Source: Streptomyces longispororuber (lineage in GTDB: Bacteria; Actinomycetota; Actinomycetes; Streptomycetales; Streptomycetaceae). From it: a DNA stretch of 64,000 bases. The DNA is taken from NCBI RefSeq assembly GCF_014656095.1, contig NZ_BNBT01000023.1, forward strand, positions 1-64,000. The letters run 5' to 3'. Each line of letters begins with the position of its first letter. Positions within the stretch are counted from its first letter, which is position 1. Shown piece after piece: positions 9,399 through 17,974 of the stretch. The translations under genes and the position numbers were made by a program. A model generated the notes under the pieces. It was not told the origin of the DNA. It did no database searches and saw nothing but the letters and a program-made list of their open reading frames with translations.

Positions 9399-10897
9399 GA
9401 GGCCTTCACCTCGGAGGGCTCCACGGCTTCCACGGCGTCCACGGCTTCCACGAAGTCGACGTTCTCCACAGGCTCGATGGTTTCCCCAGGCTCGACGGCT
9501 TCCAGGGTTTCGAGGGGCCTCCCGCGGCGCCACCGCGGTCCCGCACCGGCCGTACGGCCCCGTACGGCCGCGGACGCGCGCCCCGCGCGGGAGCGGTACG
9601 CCTTCCCGGCCCCGGGCGGGGGCGCCGCCTCCGCCGAGGTGTCCTCCTCGGCCGGGCGCGCCTCGCCGGGCCCCGGTACCGGGACGCGCGCGGTGACGCG
9701 GAACCGGCCGTCGGCGGCGGAGTGCTCCAGCGTGCCGCCCACGGCGGCCAGGCGCTCGCGCAGTCCGGCGAGGCCGGTGCCGCGGGTGGTCGCGCGGCCC
9801 TCCGGCACCCCGTCGTTCTCTATGGTCAGCGTCGCCTGCCCGGCGGTGAGGGACACGGTGATGGCGCAGTGCTGGGCGTCGCCGTGGCGCAGCACGTTCG
9901 TGGTGCCCTCCCGCACCACCCAGCCGAGGGCCGACTGTGCCGCGGGCGGCAGTCCGGTGGGCTCCCCGGTGACCCGGCAGGTGATGCCGGCGGCCTCCAG
10001 GACGCCGTGGGCCCCGGCGAGTTCGACTCCGAGCTCGGCCTCGCGGTAGCCGCGGACGACCTCCCGGATCTCCCGCTGCGACTGCTGGGCGATGCGCTGC
10101 ACCTCGACCATCTGGTCCACCGCCTCGGGCCGCCCGCGCCGGGCCAACTGCGCGGCCAGCTCGCTCTTGAGGGCGATGACGGCGAGGTTGCGCCCCATCA
10201 CGTCGTGCAGGTCGCGGCCGAAGCGCAGGCGCTCCTCGGCGACGGCGAGGCGGGCCTCCACCTCGCGGGCCCGGTCGGCCTCCCACATCACCGAGAGCGT
10301 CCAGGCACTGCACCGCGTACTGAGCAGGGCGACACCGGCGCCGAACGCGACGAGCGCGGCGAGCACGAGCAGCCGCCCGTCGTGCACGCCGGCGGCGGCG
10401 AAACCGGCCAGGGTCACCGCCTCGATGAGCAGGAAGCGGGCGGCGAAGCCGCGCAGCGGCACCAGGAAGCCGAGCGCCACGCAGTGCGGTACGACCATGA
10501 AGGCCACGGCGAAGCCGATCATGTCGTCCTTGACGCCGTCGACGGCCTGGAGCGCGAAGGCGAGGGCGAACATGACCACCAGGAGGGCGCGGGACACACT
10601 CACGTCGCGCGCGGGGTACGGGCCGCGCCCCAGGTAGTGGTCGAGCGCCCGGCGCACGCCGCGGTTCACGTGGACGCACTGCGCGGCGGCGGTCACGATC
10701 ATCGCCCAGCCGAGCACCTGCGCCGGCAGGTCGGGCCGCAGGTTCAGACCGAGCGGCAGCGTGCCCCAGCTCAGGTAGAGCATCCAGGGCAGGGCGTGCC
10801 ACATCACCACGGACTGGAACTCGACCCGCTCGATCTTGCTCCGCCCGTGCCAGCGGCGCTGCACGGCACGCATCCGGCCCACCACCCCGACCACCAC
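9395..10897 (-). CDS. Sensor histidine kinase (HisKA_3 type)
   Basis: This is a 500-residue membrane kinase. Five or six hydrophobic segments fill about residues 28-195. The phosphoacceptor is His231 in RDLHDVMGRNLAVIALKSEL, the HisKA_3 signature of DesK/NarX-type kinases that pair with NarL regulators. The ATPase domain shows VVREGTTNVLRHG (N-box) and GTGLAGLRERLAAVGG (G-box). The last 40 or so residues are a Glu/Val/Pro repeat (EAVEPGETIEPVENVDFVEA) encoded by GGCTTCCAC-type tandem repeats, which is not a normal kinase feature. The GTG at 10897 was chosen because AGGAGGGA sits just upstream, overlapping the permease stop. Confidence 0.92.
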   Translation of the reverse strand: MVVGVVGRMRAVQRRWHGRSKIERVEFQSVVMWHALPWMLYLSWGTLPLGLNLRPDLPAQVLGWAMIVTAAAQCVHVNRGVRRALDHYLGRGPYPARDVSVSRALLVVMFALAFALQAVDGVKDDMIGFAVAFMVVPHCVALGFLVPLRGFAARFLLIEAVTLAGFAAAGVHDGRLLVLAALVAFGAGVALLSTRCSAWTLSVMWEADRAREVEARLAVAEERLRFGRDLHDVMGRNLAVIALKSELAAQLARRGRPEAVDQMVEVQRIAQQSQREIREVVRGYREAELGVELAGAHGVLEAAGITCRVTGEPTGLPPAAQSALGWVVREGTTNVLRHGDAQHCAITVSLTAGQATLTIENDGVPEGRATTRGTGLAGLRERLAAVGGTLEHSAADGRFRVTARVPVPGPGEARPAEEDTSAEAAPPPGAGKAYRSRAGRASAAVRGRTAGAGPRWRRGRPLETLEAVEPGETIEPVENVDFVEAVDAVEAVEPSEVKAS

Positions 10898-10908
10898 GTC
10901 GTCCCTCC

Positions 10909-11718
10909 TCAGCGCCGCGGTTCCCAGCGGAACCACCGTCGTACAGCAAACACGCCGACGCCGATCCAGGCCACCGTGACGGCGAGCGCGCCCAGTGCGT
11001 CGGCGGCCGACAGGTCACCGGTCCAGCCACCGCGTATCAGCTCGACGACGGGGGTCAGCGGCAGCAGCTCGCAGACGGCGGCGACCCGGTCCGGCATGAC
11101 TTCCAGCGGGACCATCGTGCCGGATCCGAAGAACGAAAGGAGCAGCAGTGGCATGGCCGCGACCTGCGCGTTCTCCACGCTGCGGCTGAAGCTCGCCGTC
11201 GCGGCCGCGAGGACGGGCCACAGGGCGAGGCCGAGCAGGAGCCCGAGCACGGCGTAGTGCGGCGCTTCCGGGGCGCCGACGTCGAGCAGCGCCACGCAGC
11301 CCGCGGCGAGGAGGACGGACTGGAGGAGGCCGACGGCCACGGACGGCAGCGCGGCACCGGCGAGGATCTCCGCGTCCCGCAGTTCGCCGGTGCGCAGCCG
11401 CTTGAGGACGAGCTCCTCGCGCCGGGCCGCGTACACGTTCACCAGCGCCGAGTACACGGCGAAGAGCAGAGAGAAGCCGATCGCGCCGGGCAGCACGACC
11501 GAGCCGACGGACAGGCCGGTGCCCTCCAGGTCCATCTCCGAGGCGCCGGCCCGCACGCTGAACGGCATCACGAGCGGCACGAACAGCGCCATCACCAGCG
11601 TGCCCTTGCTGCGGCCGAGCAGGGTCAGCTCGGCCCGCGCGAGGGCCAGCATCCGCTGGGCGGGGGTGGTGCGCGGGGCCTGCCGCGCCGCGGCCGGGGC
11701 CGAGGTCATGGTGCTCAT
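10909..11718 (-). CDS. ABC-2 type transporter permease
   Basis: This 269-residue membrane component of an exporter has about six hydrophobic segments, an N-terminal cytoplasmic stretch, and the ABC-2 layout with a late ELLPLTPVVELIRGG segment. Its ATG overlaps the ATPase stop codon (ATGA), so the two are translated together. The kinase gene follows after 11 bp. Such exporter plus DesK/NarL operons often remove drugs or lipids and sense the same compound; the substrate here is unknown. Confidence 0.92.
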   Translation of the reverse strand: MSTMTSAPAAARQAPRTTPAQRMLALARAELTLLGRSKGTLVMALFVPLVMPFSVRAGASEMDLEGTGLSVGSVVLPGAIGFSLLFAVYSALVNVYAARREELVLKRLRTGELRDAEILAGAALPSVAVGLLQSVLLAAGCVALLDVGAPEAPHYAVLGLLLGLALWPVLAAATASFSRSVENAQVAAMPLLLLSFFGSGTMVPLEVMPDRVAAVCELLPLTPVVELIRGGWTGDLSAADALGALAVTVAWIGVGVFAVRRWFRWEPRR

Positions 11719-12719
11719 GCCGTCTCCTTCTCGAGAACCTCGCCGGTGCCGGAGGCCCTGTGCGCACCCGAGGCCCCGTGGCCACCGGACGTGCCCTCCG
11801 TCCCCGCCATCTCCCGCGCGATCCGCAGGAACGCCTCCTCCAGCGTCGCCGCGCGGATGTCGAGCCCGCGCAGTTCGACCCCGTTCCGCCGGGCCCAGAG
11901 CAGCAGTTCGGTCGCGGAGCGCTGGAGGGTGTCGGTCCGCAGCCGTACCGTACGGCCCGTCAGTTCGTGGCCGGTGACGCCGAGGGCGGCGAGCGGCGGC
12001 AGGTCGCCGAGGAAGTAGCCGTCGGGGAGTTCGAAGGAGATCCGCGAGGGCTGTGTGGCGACGACGTCGGCGACGGTCCCGGCGGCGGCGATCCGGCCCT
12101 CGTGCAGGATGGCGAGGCGGTCGGCGAGCTGCTCGGCCTCCTCCAGGTAGTGCGTGGTGAGGAGCACGGTCGTGCCCCGCTCCCGCAGGGCGCGCACCAA
12201 CTCCCAGGTCTCGCGGCGGCCTTCGGCGTCGAGACCGGTGGTGGGTTCGTCGAGGAAGAGCACCTCGGGGTCGCCGATGAGCGCCATCGCGAGGTCGAGC
12301 CGCCGCTTCTCGCCGCCGGAGAGCTGCTTCACGCGGGTGCCGCCGCGCCTGCCGAGGCCGACGGCCTCCAGCGCGTCGCCGACGGGCCGCGCCCCGCTGG
12401 TGCACCCGGCCCACATGCGCGCCGTCTCGGTGACGGTCAGCTCGGACGGGAAGCCGCCTTCCTGGAGCATCATGCCGATGCGCGGCCGCACCTCGTTCCG
12501 TTCGCGGTACGGGTCGTGGCCGAGGACGCGGACGTGCCCGGCGGCGGGGGCGGTCAGGCCTTCGAGGACCTCGACGGTGGAGGTCTTGCCCGCGCCGTTC
12601 GTCCCCAGGAGGGCGAACAGCTCGCCCCGGGCGACGGTGAACGAGATCCCCCGGACCGCTTCGAAGCCGCCCGCGTAAGTGCGCCGCAGGCCGTCGACGT
12701 CGATCACTTGCTCAGTCAT
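11715..12719 (-). CDS. ABC transporter ATP-binding protein
   Basis: This is a 334-residue ATPase for the downstream ABC-2 permease. Walker A is GTNGAGKT (residues 39-46), followed by the Q-loop IGMMLQEGGFP, the signature QLSGGEKRRLDLAMAL, Walker B with VLFLDEPTTGLD, and an H-loop His in LLTTHYLEEAEQLAD. The C-terminal part after residue 215 is the DrrA/CcmA-type extension, and the last 30 residues are Gly/Ser/His-rich. It is the first gene of the four-gene minus-strand operon. Confidence 0.94.
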   Translation of the reverse strand: MTEQVIDVDGLRRTYAGGFEAVRGISFTVARGELFALLGTNGAGKTSTVEVLEGLTAPAAGHVRVLGHDPYRERNEVRPRIGMMLQEGGFPSELTVTETARMWAGCTSGARPVGDALEAVGLGRRGGTRVKQLSGGEKRRLDLAMALIGDPEVLFLDEPTTGLDAEGRRETWELVRALRERGTTVLLTTHYLEEAEQLADRLAILHEGRIAAAGTVADVVATQPSRISFELPDGYFLGDLPPLAALGVTGHELTGRTVRLRTDTLQRSATELLLWARRNGVELRGLDIRAATLEEAFLRIAREMAGTEGTSGGHGASGAHRASGTGEVLEKETA

Positions 12720-12828
12720 GGTTCCAGCGTCGTACGGGCGGGGCCGCCCCGGCAGTGCGGCCTGTCATCGGCACCCATGACAAATGTCAGACGCGTCCCG
12801 CCCCCGGACCCCCGCCCCGGAACAGCGA

Positions 12829-12857
12829 GAAGCCCGGCGCCTGTGGCACCGGGCTTC
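12829..12857 (-). terminator. Hairpin after tRNA-Gly (GCC)
   Basis: GAAGCCCGG and CCGGGCTTC form a 9-bp stem immediately downstream of the minus-strand tRNA, on the side facing the ABC operon. Confidence 0.6.
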
Positions 12858-12861
12858 TTCA

Positions 12862-12937
12862 TGGAGCGAACGACGAGGTTCGAACTCGCGACCTCAACCT
12901 TGGCAAGGTTGCGCTCTACCAACTGAGCTACGTTCGC
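12862..12937 (-). tRNA. tRNA-Gly (GCC), second copy
   Basis: The minus-strand sequence has acceptor GCGAACG/CGTTCGC, anticodon arm CAACC-TTGCCAA-GGTTG (anticodon GCC), a TTCGAAC T-loop and an encoded TCCA end. It differs from the copy at 8691-8766 mainly in compensated acceptor and T-stem pairs, so both look functional. Confidence 0.96.
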
Positions 12938-13014
12938 ATTGCCCCCGACCGGCTTCCACCGATCGGTGCGAGCACCAGCTTACCGTACCCGAATGGGTGA
13001 CCGGTCCTCTGGTG

Positions 13015-13089
13015 TGGAGCGGGTGACAGGGATCGCACACTGCGCCTTCCCCCTGGAAGGGGGATGTTCTACTACTGAACTACACCCGC
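13015..13089 (-). tRNA. tRNA-Gly (TCC)
   Basis: On the minus strand, acceptor GCGGGTG pairs with the 3' arm CACCCGC. The anticodon stem TCCCC/GGGGA closes the loop CTTCCAG, giving anticodon TCC. CCA is encoded. It lies upstream of tRNA-Gly (GCC) on the same strand, so the two may be co-transcribed. Confidence 0.94.
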
Positions 13090-13244
13090 ACGCTGCTGTG
13101 GGGTTCGGCCTTTCGGCCTCGCCCCTCGGCGTGCTCCAGACTTTAGCTGATCAGCGGGGGTGCTGCGCAAGTCGGCTGCACAGCACCCCTGCGGAGCCCG
13201 TCAGTTCGCGGCCTCGCGGCCGTCGGCCCACGGGCCCGCGGCCG

Positions 13245-13562
13245 TCAGTTCGCCGCCTCGAAGGCCTCGTACACGCTCTTCGGGATGCGCCCCCGGGGCG
13301 GCACGTCCAGGCGGCGGGAGCGGGCCCAGGCGCGTACGGCCGCCGGGTCCGGCGTCACCGCCGTGTGCCGGTAGACCTTGCCGGACTTCGACTTCTTGCG
13401 GGCCGCCTGGAGGTACGGGTCCAGGGCCTTGCGGAGTTCCTCGGCATTGGTTTCGTTGAGGTCGATCTCGTACGACTTCCCGTCGAGACCGAAGACGACC
13501 GTTTCCGCCGCTTCTGAGCCGTCGATGTCGTCATAGAGAGTGACCACGACACGCTGCGCCAC
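13245..13562 (-). CDS. lsrL: Lsr2-family nucleoid-associated protein (LsrL-type paralogue)
   Basis: This 105-residue H-NS-like xenogeneic silencer binds AT-rich DNA. The N-terminal oligomerisation domain shows QRVVVTLYDDIDGSEAAETV and YEIDLNETNAEELRKAL. The C-terminal DNA-binding domain ends with VPPRGRIPKSVYEAFEAAN, where Arg90-Gly91-Arg92 is the AT-hook-like clamp. GTG at 13562 matches the usual Lsr2 N-terminus (V/MAQ); an upstream in-frame ATG would add 11 unlikely residues. Streptomyces carries two Lsr2 proteins, and the one beside purS is the paralogue called LsrL, which is the basis for the symbol. It is divergent from purSQL. Confidence 0.93.
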   Translation of the reverse strand: MAQRVVVTLYDDIDGSEAAETVVFGLDGKSYEIDLNETNAEELRKALDPYLQAARKKSKSGKVYRHTAVTPDPAAVRAWARSRRLDVPPRGRIPKSVYEAFEAAN

Positions 13563-13990
13563 GAATATCGGTCCTTTCGTGCGACGCCACCGCATATGAC
13601 ATGGGGTGATGCCGACTGTCCGGCAGTTTTGGACAAAGTATCGGCTATAGCCAATTCCTTTGTACAGTGCTCGGCATTGCAGGGGGAAGTCGGCGAAAAC
13701 CCACCGCGTGTTCCGGCGGCCGGCCGAGGGTAAAACGGCCCGGCCCGCTTGTCAGCAGAGTGACCGGGGCGGGGCGCCCGGCGCAATGGTGCGCTGTGAT
13801 CTTTTCCAGGATTTTTCGCGGACGTCCCCGGGGCGGCACCCCGGTGACCAGCACATCCCCGGAACGACGTGACTGCCGTCACGTATGTTTCTCCATATCT
13901 ACGCGAGTAGAAATTTTGTACAGGTAGTCTGAAGGAACCTGCTCAGCACACGCAAGCAGCACACGCAAGCACCACACACCGGGAGTGCCA
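13563..13990. promoter_or_regulatory. Divergent lsrL/purS control region with AT-rich patches
   Basis: No gene is supported here. Two patches are clearly AT-richer than the surroundings: about 13625-13672 next to lsrL and about 13880-13930 next to purS. Both contain TTTGTACAG. The purS-side patch also has the inverted repeat TCTAC-GCGA-GTAGA (13898-13911). These may be promoters and operators. AT-rich DNA beside an Lsr2-family gene is a natural place for autoregulation, which is inference. Confidence 0.5.
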
Positions 13991-14257
13991 GTGGCACGCG
14001 TCGTAGTCGACGTCATGCTCAAGCCGGAGATCCTCGACCCCCAGGGACAGGCGGTGCAGCGTGCACTGCCGCGCCTCGGATTCCAGGGCATCTCCGATGT
14101 ACGTCAGGGAAAGCGCTTCGAACTCGAAGTGGACGGGCCGGTGGACGACGCCGCGCTCGCCCGTATCCACGAGATGGCGGAAACCTTCCTCGCCAACACG
14201 GTGATCGAGGACTTCGTCGTAAAGGTGGAGGACAGCACGGTGGGGGCGCAGAAGTGA
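13991..14257 (+). CDS. purS: Phosphoribosylformylglycinamidine synthase subunit PurS
   Basis: PurS is the small bridging subunit of the three-part FGAM synthetase, which converts FGAR to FGAM using glutamine and ATP. The 88-residue product has the usual length and the motifs [24 protein letters not shown] and the C-terminal [15 protein letters not shown] at 13991 is preferred because GGGAG (13981-13985) lies 5 bp upstream; a GTG at 13985 overlaps that site. The stop codon overlaps the purQ start. Confidence 0.95.
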   Translation: MARVVVDVMLKPEILDPQGQAVQRALPRLGFQGISDVRQGKRFELEVDGPVDDAALARIHEMAETFLANTVIEDFVVKVEDSTVGAQK

Positions 14258-14991
14258 CGGCCCTCCCGTCTCCCGCCACCACCCTGGACGGAGGCCCTTC
14301 GGGCCGCGGGAACATTCGGATCGGAGTCGTCACTTTTCCGGGGACCCTCGACGACCGCGACACGCAGCGCGCGGTGCGCCTGGCGGGTGCCGAGCCGGTG
14401 GAGCTGTGGCACCGCGACAAGGACCTCAAGCAGGTCGACGCCGTGGTGCTGCCCGGCGGTTTCTCCTACGGCGACTATCTGCGGGCCGGGGCCATCTCCC
14501 GGTTCTCGCCGGTCATGGAGTCGGTCATCGACCAGGCCGGGGCGGGCATGCCGGTCCTCGGGATCTGCAACGGCTTCCAGCTCCTGACCGAGGCGCACCT
14601 GCTGCCCGGCGCGATGCTGCGCAACAACCACCTGCACTTCATCTGCCGGGACCAGAAGCTGCGGGTCGAGACGGACAGGACCGCCTGGACGGCCGACTAC
14701 GCGGTGGGCCAGGAGATCTCCATCCCGCTGAAGAACATCGACGGCCGCTACGTCGCCGACGAGCGCACCCTCGACATGCTGGAGGCCGAGGGCCGCGTCG
14801 TCTTCCGCTACCTGGACATGAACCCGAACGGCTCGCTGCGCGACATCGCGGGCATCACGAACGAGGCGGGCAACGTCGTCGGCCTCATGCCGCACCCGGA
14901 GCACGCGGTGGAGCCGCTGGTCGGGACCGGCCGCACGGACGGCCTGGGATTCTTCACCTCGATCCTGAAGAAGCTGGTGGACGCCCGATGA
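14254..14991 (+). CDS. purQ: Phosphoribosylformylglycinamidine synthase subunit PurQ (glutaminase)
   Basis: PurQ releases ammonia from glutamine and passes it to PurL. In the 245-residue class I amidotransferase the nucleophile is Cys105 in GICNGFQLL, and the His/Glu pair lies in [26 protein letters not shown] is the family's N-terminal signature. The first 18 or so residues are an extension not usual for PurQ. The GTG start shares GTGA with the purS stop, and the stop shares ATGA with purL, so all three subunits are translationally coupled. Confidence 0.97.
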   Translation: MTALPSPATTLDGGPSGRGNIRIGVVTFPGTLDDRDTQRAVRLAGAEPVELWHRDKDLKQVDAVVLPGGFSYGDYLRAGAISRFSPVMESVIDQAGAGMPVLGICNGFQLLTEAHLLPGAMLRNNHLHFICRDQKLRVETDRTAWTADYAVGQEISIPLKNIDGRYVADERTLDMLEAEGRVVFRYLDMNPNGSLRDIAGITNEAGNVVGLMPHPEHAVEPLVGTGRTDGLGFFTSILKKLVDAR

Positions 14992-17261
14992 CCCTCGACA
15001 CCGTCAAGCACGCGACGGAGACCCCCGAGGCCGCGCAGCCCTGGAAGGAACTCGGCCTCAAGGAGGACGAGTACGCCCGCATCCGCGAGATCCTCGGCCG
15101 CCGCCCGACCGGCGCCGAGCTCGCCATGTACTCCGTCATGTGGTCCGAGCACTGCTCGTACAAGAGCAGCAAGGTGCATCTGAAGCAGTTCGGCGAGAAG
15201 GTCCCCGAAAACGACGCCATGCTCGTCGGCATCGGGGAGAACGCGGGCGTCGTCGACGTCGGCCAGGGCTACGCCGTCACCTTCAAGGTCGAGTCGCACA
15301 ACCACCCGTCGTACATCGAGCCGTACCAGGGCGCAGCGACCGGCGTCGGCGGCATCGTGCGCGACATCCTCGCCATGGGCGCGCGCCCGGTCGCGGTCGT
15401 GGACCCGCTGCGCTTCGGCGCGGCCGACCACCCCGACACCAAGCGCGTCCTGCCGGGCGTGGTCGCGGGCATCGGCGGCTACGGCAACTGCCTGGGCCTG
15501 CCCAACATCGGCGGCGAGGTCGTCTTCGACCCCTGCTACCAGGGCAACCCGCTGGTCAACGCCGGCTGCATCGGCGTCATGAAGCACGAGGACATCCACC
15601 TCGCGAAGGCGTCGGGACCGGGCAACAAGGTCATCCTGTACGGCGCCCGCACCGGCGGCGACGGCATCGGCGGCGTCTCCGTCCTCGCGTCGGAGACCTT
15701 CGACTCCACCGGCCCCTCGCGCCGCCCCGCCGTCCAGGTCGGCGACCCCTTCCAGGAGAAGCTCCTCATCGAGTGCACCCTGGAGATCTTCCGGGAGAAC
15801 CTGGTCGCGGGCATCCAGGACCTCGGCGGCGCGGGCCTGTCCTGCGCCACCAGCGAGCTGGCCTCGGCCGGTTCCGGCGGCATGCGCGTGGAGCTGGACA
15901 CCGTCCCGCTGCGCGACTCCTCGCTCTCGCCCGAGGAGATCCTCATGAGCGAGTCGCAGGAGCGCATGTGCGCGATCGTCGAGCCGGACAAGGTCGGCCG
16001 GTTCCTGGAGATCTGCGAGAAGTGGGACGTCATCGCGACCGTCATCGGCGAGGTGACGGACGGCGAGCGCCTGGAGATCTTCTGGCACGGCGAGCAGATC
16101 GTCGACGTGCCGCCGCGCACCGTCGCCCACGAGGGCCCCGTCTACCACCGGCCGTACGAGCGCCCGTCCTGGCAGGACGCCCTCCAGGCCGACGACGCGG
16201 GCGCGCTGCCCCGGCCCGCCACCGCCGAGGCGCTGCGGGACCAGGTCCTGCAGGTCGTGGCGTCCCCGAACCAGGCCTCCAAGGCGTGGATCACCGACCA
16301 GTACGACCGCTTCGTACAGGGCAACACGGTGCTCGCGCAGCCCGAGGACGCCGGCATGGTCCGCGTCGACGAGGAGACGAACCTCGGCGTCGCGATGGCC
16401 ACGGACGGCAACGGCCGGTACGCGAAGCTCGACCCGTACGCGGGCGCGCAGCTCGCGCTCGCCGAGTCGTACCGCAACGTCGCGGCCTCCGGCGCCAAGC
16501 CGCTGGCCATCTCCAACTGCCTGAACTTCGGCTCGCCCGAGGACCCGGCGGTGATGTGGCAGTTCGCCGAGGCCACCCGCGGCCTCGCGGACGGCTGCCT
16601 GGCGCTGGGCACCCCGGTGACCGGCGGCAACGTCTCGCTGTACAACCAGACCGGCGAGACGGCGATCCACCCCACGCCGGTGGTGGCCGTGCTCGGCGTC
16701 ATCGACGATGTCACGCGCCGTACGCCGATCGCCTTCACGGAGGAGGGCCAGCTCCTCTACTTGCTCGGCGACACGCGGGAGGAGTTCGGCGGCTCGGCCT
16801 GGGCGCAGGTCGTCCACGACCACCTCGGCGGGCTCCCGCCGAAGGTGGACCTGGAGCGGGAGCGGCTGCTCGCCGAGATCCTCATCTCGGCCTCGCGCGA
16901 CGGCATGATCGACGCCGCGCACGACTTGTCCGACGGCGGCCTGATCCAGGCGGTCGTGGAGTCCTGCCTGCGTGGCGGGACCGGCGCGCGGCTCGTCGTG
17001 CCCGAGGCGCTCGCCACCGACGGCTCCGCCACGGGTGACGCGTTCACGTTCCTGTTCTCCGAGTCGGCGGGCCGGGCGGTCGTGGCCGTGCCGCGCAGCG
17101 AGGAGCTGCGGTTCACCGACATGTGCGCGGCGCGGGGCCTGCCCGCCACGCGCATCGGTGTCGTGGACGGGGACGCCGTGGAGGTGCAGGGCCAGTTCTC
17201 CCTGGGCCTCGACGAGCTGCGGGCCGCGCACACGGAGACCATCCCGGCGCTCTTCGGCTGA
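14988..17261 (+). CDS. purL: Phosphoribosylformylglycinamidine synthase subunit PurL
   Basis: PurL is the catalytic ATP-using subunit of FGAM synthetase. At 757 residues it is the short actinobacterial/Bacillus form that needs PurS and PurQ. Motifs are [43 protein letters not shown] and, in the second half, [15 protein letters not shown] and [16 protein letters not shown]. The ATG overlaps the purQ stop by 4 bp. A much longer in-frame opening upstream runs through purQ in another frame and is not real. A strong terminator follows. Confidence 0.97.
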   Translation: MTLDTVKHATETPEAAQPWKELGLKEDEYARIREILGRRPTGAELAMYSVMWSEHCSYKSSKVHLKQFGEKVPENDAMLVGIGENAGVVDVGQGYAVTFKVESHNHPSYIEPYQGAATGVGGIVRDILAMGARPVAVVDPLRFGAADHPDTKRVLPGVVAGIGGYGNCLGLPNIGGEVVFDPCYQGNPLVNAGCIGVMKHEDIHLAKASGPGNKVILYGARTGGDGIGGVSVLASETFDSTGPSRRPAVQVGDPFQEKLLIECTLEIFRENLVAGIQDLGGAGLSCATSELASAGSGGMRVELDTVPLRDSSLSPEEILMSESQERMCAIVEPDKVGRFLEICEKWDVIATVIGEVTDGERLEIFWHGEQIVDVPPRTVAHEGPVYHRPYERPSWQDALQADDAGALPRPATAEALRDQVLQVVASPNQASKAWITDQYDRFVQGNTVLAQPEDAGMVRVDEETNLGVAMATDGNGRYAKLDPYAGAQLALAESYRNVAASGAKPLAISNCLNFGSPEDPAVMWQFAEATRGLADGCLALGTPVTGGNVSLYNQTGETAIHPTPVVAVLGVIDDVTRRTPIAFTEEGQLLYLLGDTREEFGGSAWAQVVHDHLGGLPPKVDLERERLLAEILISASRDGMIDAAHDLSDGGLIQAVVESCLRGGTGARLVVPEALATDGSATGDAFTFLFSESAGRAVVAVPRSEELRFTDMCAARGLPATRIGVVDGDAVEVQGQFSLGLDELRAAHTETIPALFG

Positions 17262-17303
17262 CCCCGCTCCGGCCACGCCCGCGGCGTTCCGCGGGCGAGC
17301 AGA

Positions 17304-17337
17304 CAGAGGCCCCGTCCGTACGCGGACGGGGCCTCTG
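17304..17337 (+). terminator. Terminator of the purSQL operon
   Basis: A perfect 15-bp stem (CAGAGGCCCCGTCCG and complement) with a TACG loop, 42 bp after the purL stop. No long T run follows, as is common for Streptomyces terminators. Confidence 0.8.
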
Positions 17338-17360
17338 CCGTTCCCGGACGAGGGCGCTCC

Positions 17361-17390
17361 TTGACGCGTGATTACGTAATTACGTAAGTT
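17361..17390 (+). promoter_or_regulatory. Leaderless promoter overlapped by a 16-bp palindrome
   Basis: TTGACG (17361-17366) and TAAGTT (17385-17390) are 18 bp apart, and the ATG follows six bases later, so transcription should start at or beside the ATG. Between the boxes lies TTACGTAATTACGTAA (17372-17387), a perfect 16-bp palindrome made of two TTACGTAA units. It would block RNA polymerase if bound. The obvious candidate binder is the HTH protein encoded next. Confidence 0.65.
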
Positions 17391-17396
17391 GTAGTC

Positions 17397-17897
17397 ATGG
17401 ATCTTGAGGAGCGCGTCGCCGAACTGGAGCGCCGCGTCGCCGCACTCGAAGGCGCGGACCGGCCGGGACCCGCCGTCGGCGAGGGGGACTTCTGGGCGCT
17501 CGACGGCTGGAAGGCGCAGCTCGCGGACATCCGCGCGGCCGACGGAGGCGTGCTGTTCACCGGCGCGGTACGGCTCTCGACCGGGCAGCGGTACGACTGG
17601 CAGTACGGCCAGGTGACCGAGGACGTGCTCGCGACGGACCTGGCGACCGCGGCCGAGTCGTTCGCGGCCCTCGGGCACCCGGTGCGGCTCCGGCTGCTCC
17701 GCGAGATCCTCGGCGGCCGTCGCACCGCCGCCGAGCTCGCCGCGCTCGACGACGTCGGCACGACCGGGCAGATCTACCACCACCTGCGCCAACTGACCGC
17801 CGCGGGCTGGCTGCACACCACCGGGCGCGGGCGCCACGAGGTGCCGGGGGGCCGGGTGGTGCCGCTCCTGGTGGCGCTGTCGGCGGCGACGCCCTGA
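17397..17897 (+). CDS. ArsR-like winged-helix transcriptional regulator
   Basis: The 166-residue product starts with a short heptad-like coiled coil (LEERVAELERRVAALEG), then a linker and beta-rich part. The C-terminal winged helix (about 80-160) reads ALGHPVRLRLLREILGGRRT and GQIYHHLRQLTAAGWL, typical of ArsR/MarR-like folds. No metal-binding cysteines are present, so a metal sensor role is unlikely. It probably binds its own palindromic promoter and may control the M23 peptidase gene 77 bp downstream; both statements are inference. Confidence 0.8.
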   Translation: MDLEERVAELERRVAALEGADRPGPAVGEGDFWALDGWKAQLADIRAADGGVLFTGAVRLSTGQRYDWQYGQVTEDVLATDLATAAESFAALGHPVRLRLLREILGGRRTAAELAALDDVGTTGQIYHHLRQLTAAGWLHTTGRGRHEVPGGRVVPLLVALSAATP

Positions 17898-17974
17898 CCG
17901 GCACGGGTCCCGCCGGGCCGCCGGGCACCGCGTGTCCTGACCGTCACGTTCGACTTTCGACCGAGGAGAACCCC

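Noticed and set aside
14808..17837. 1009-codon minus-strand frame
   Set aside because: Antisense to purQ/purL, which have clear family motifs.
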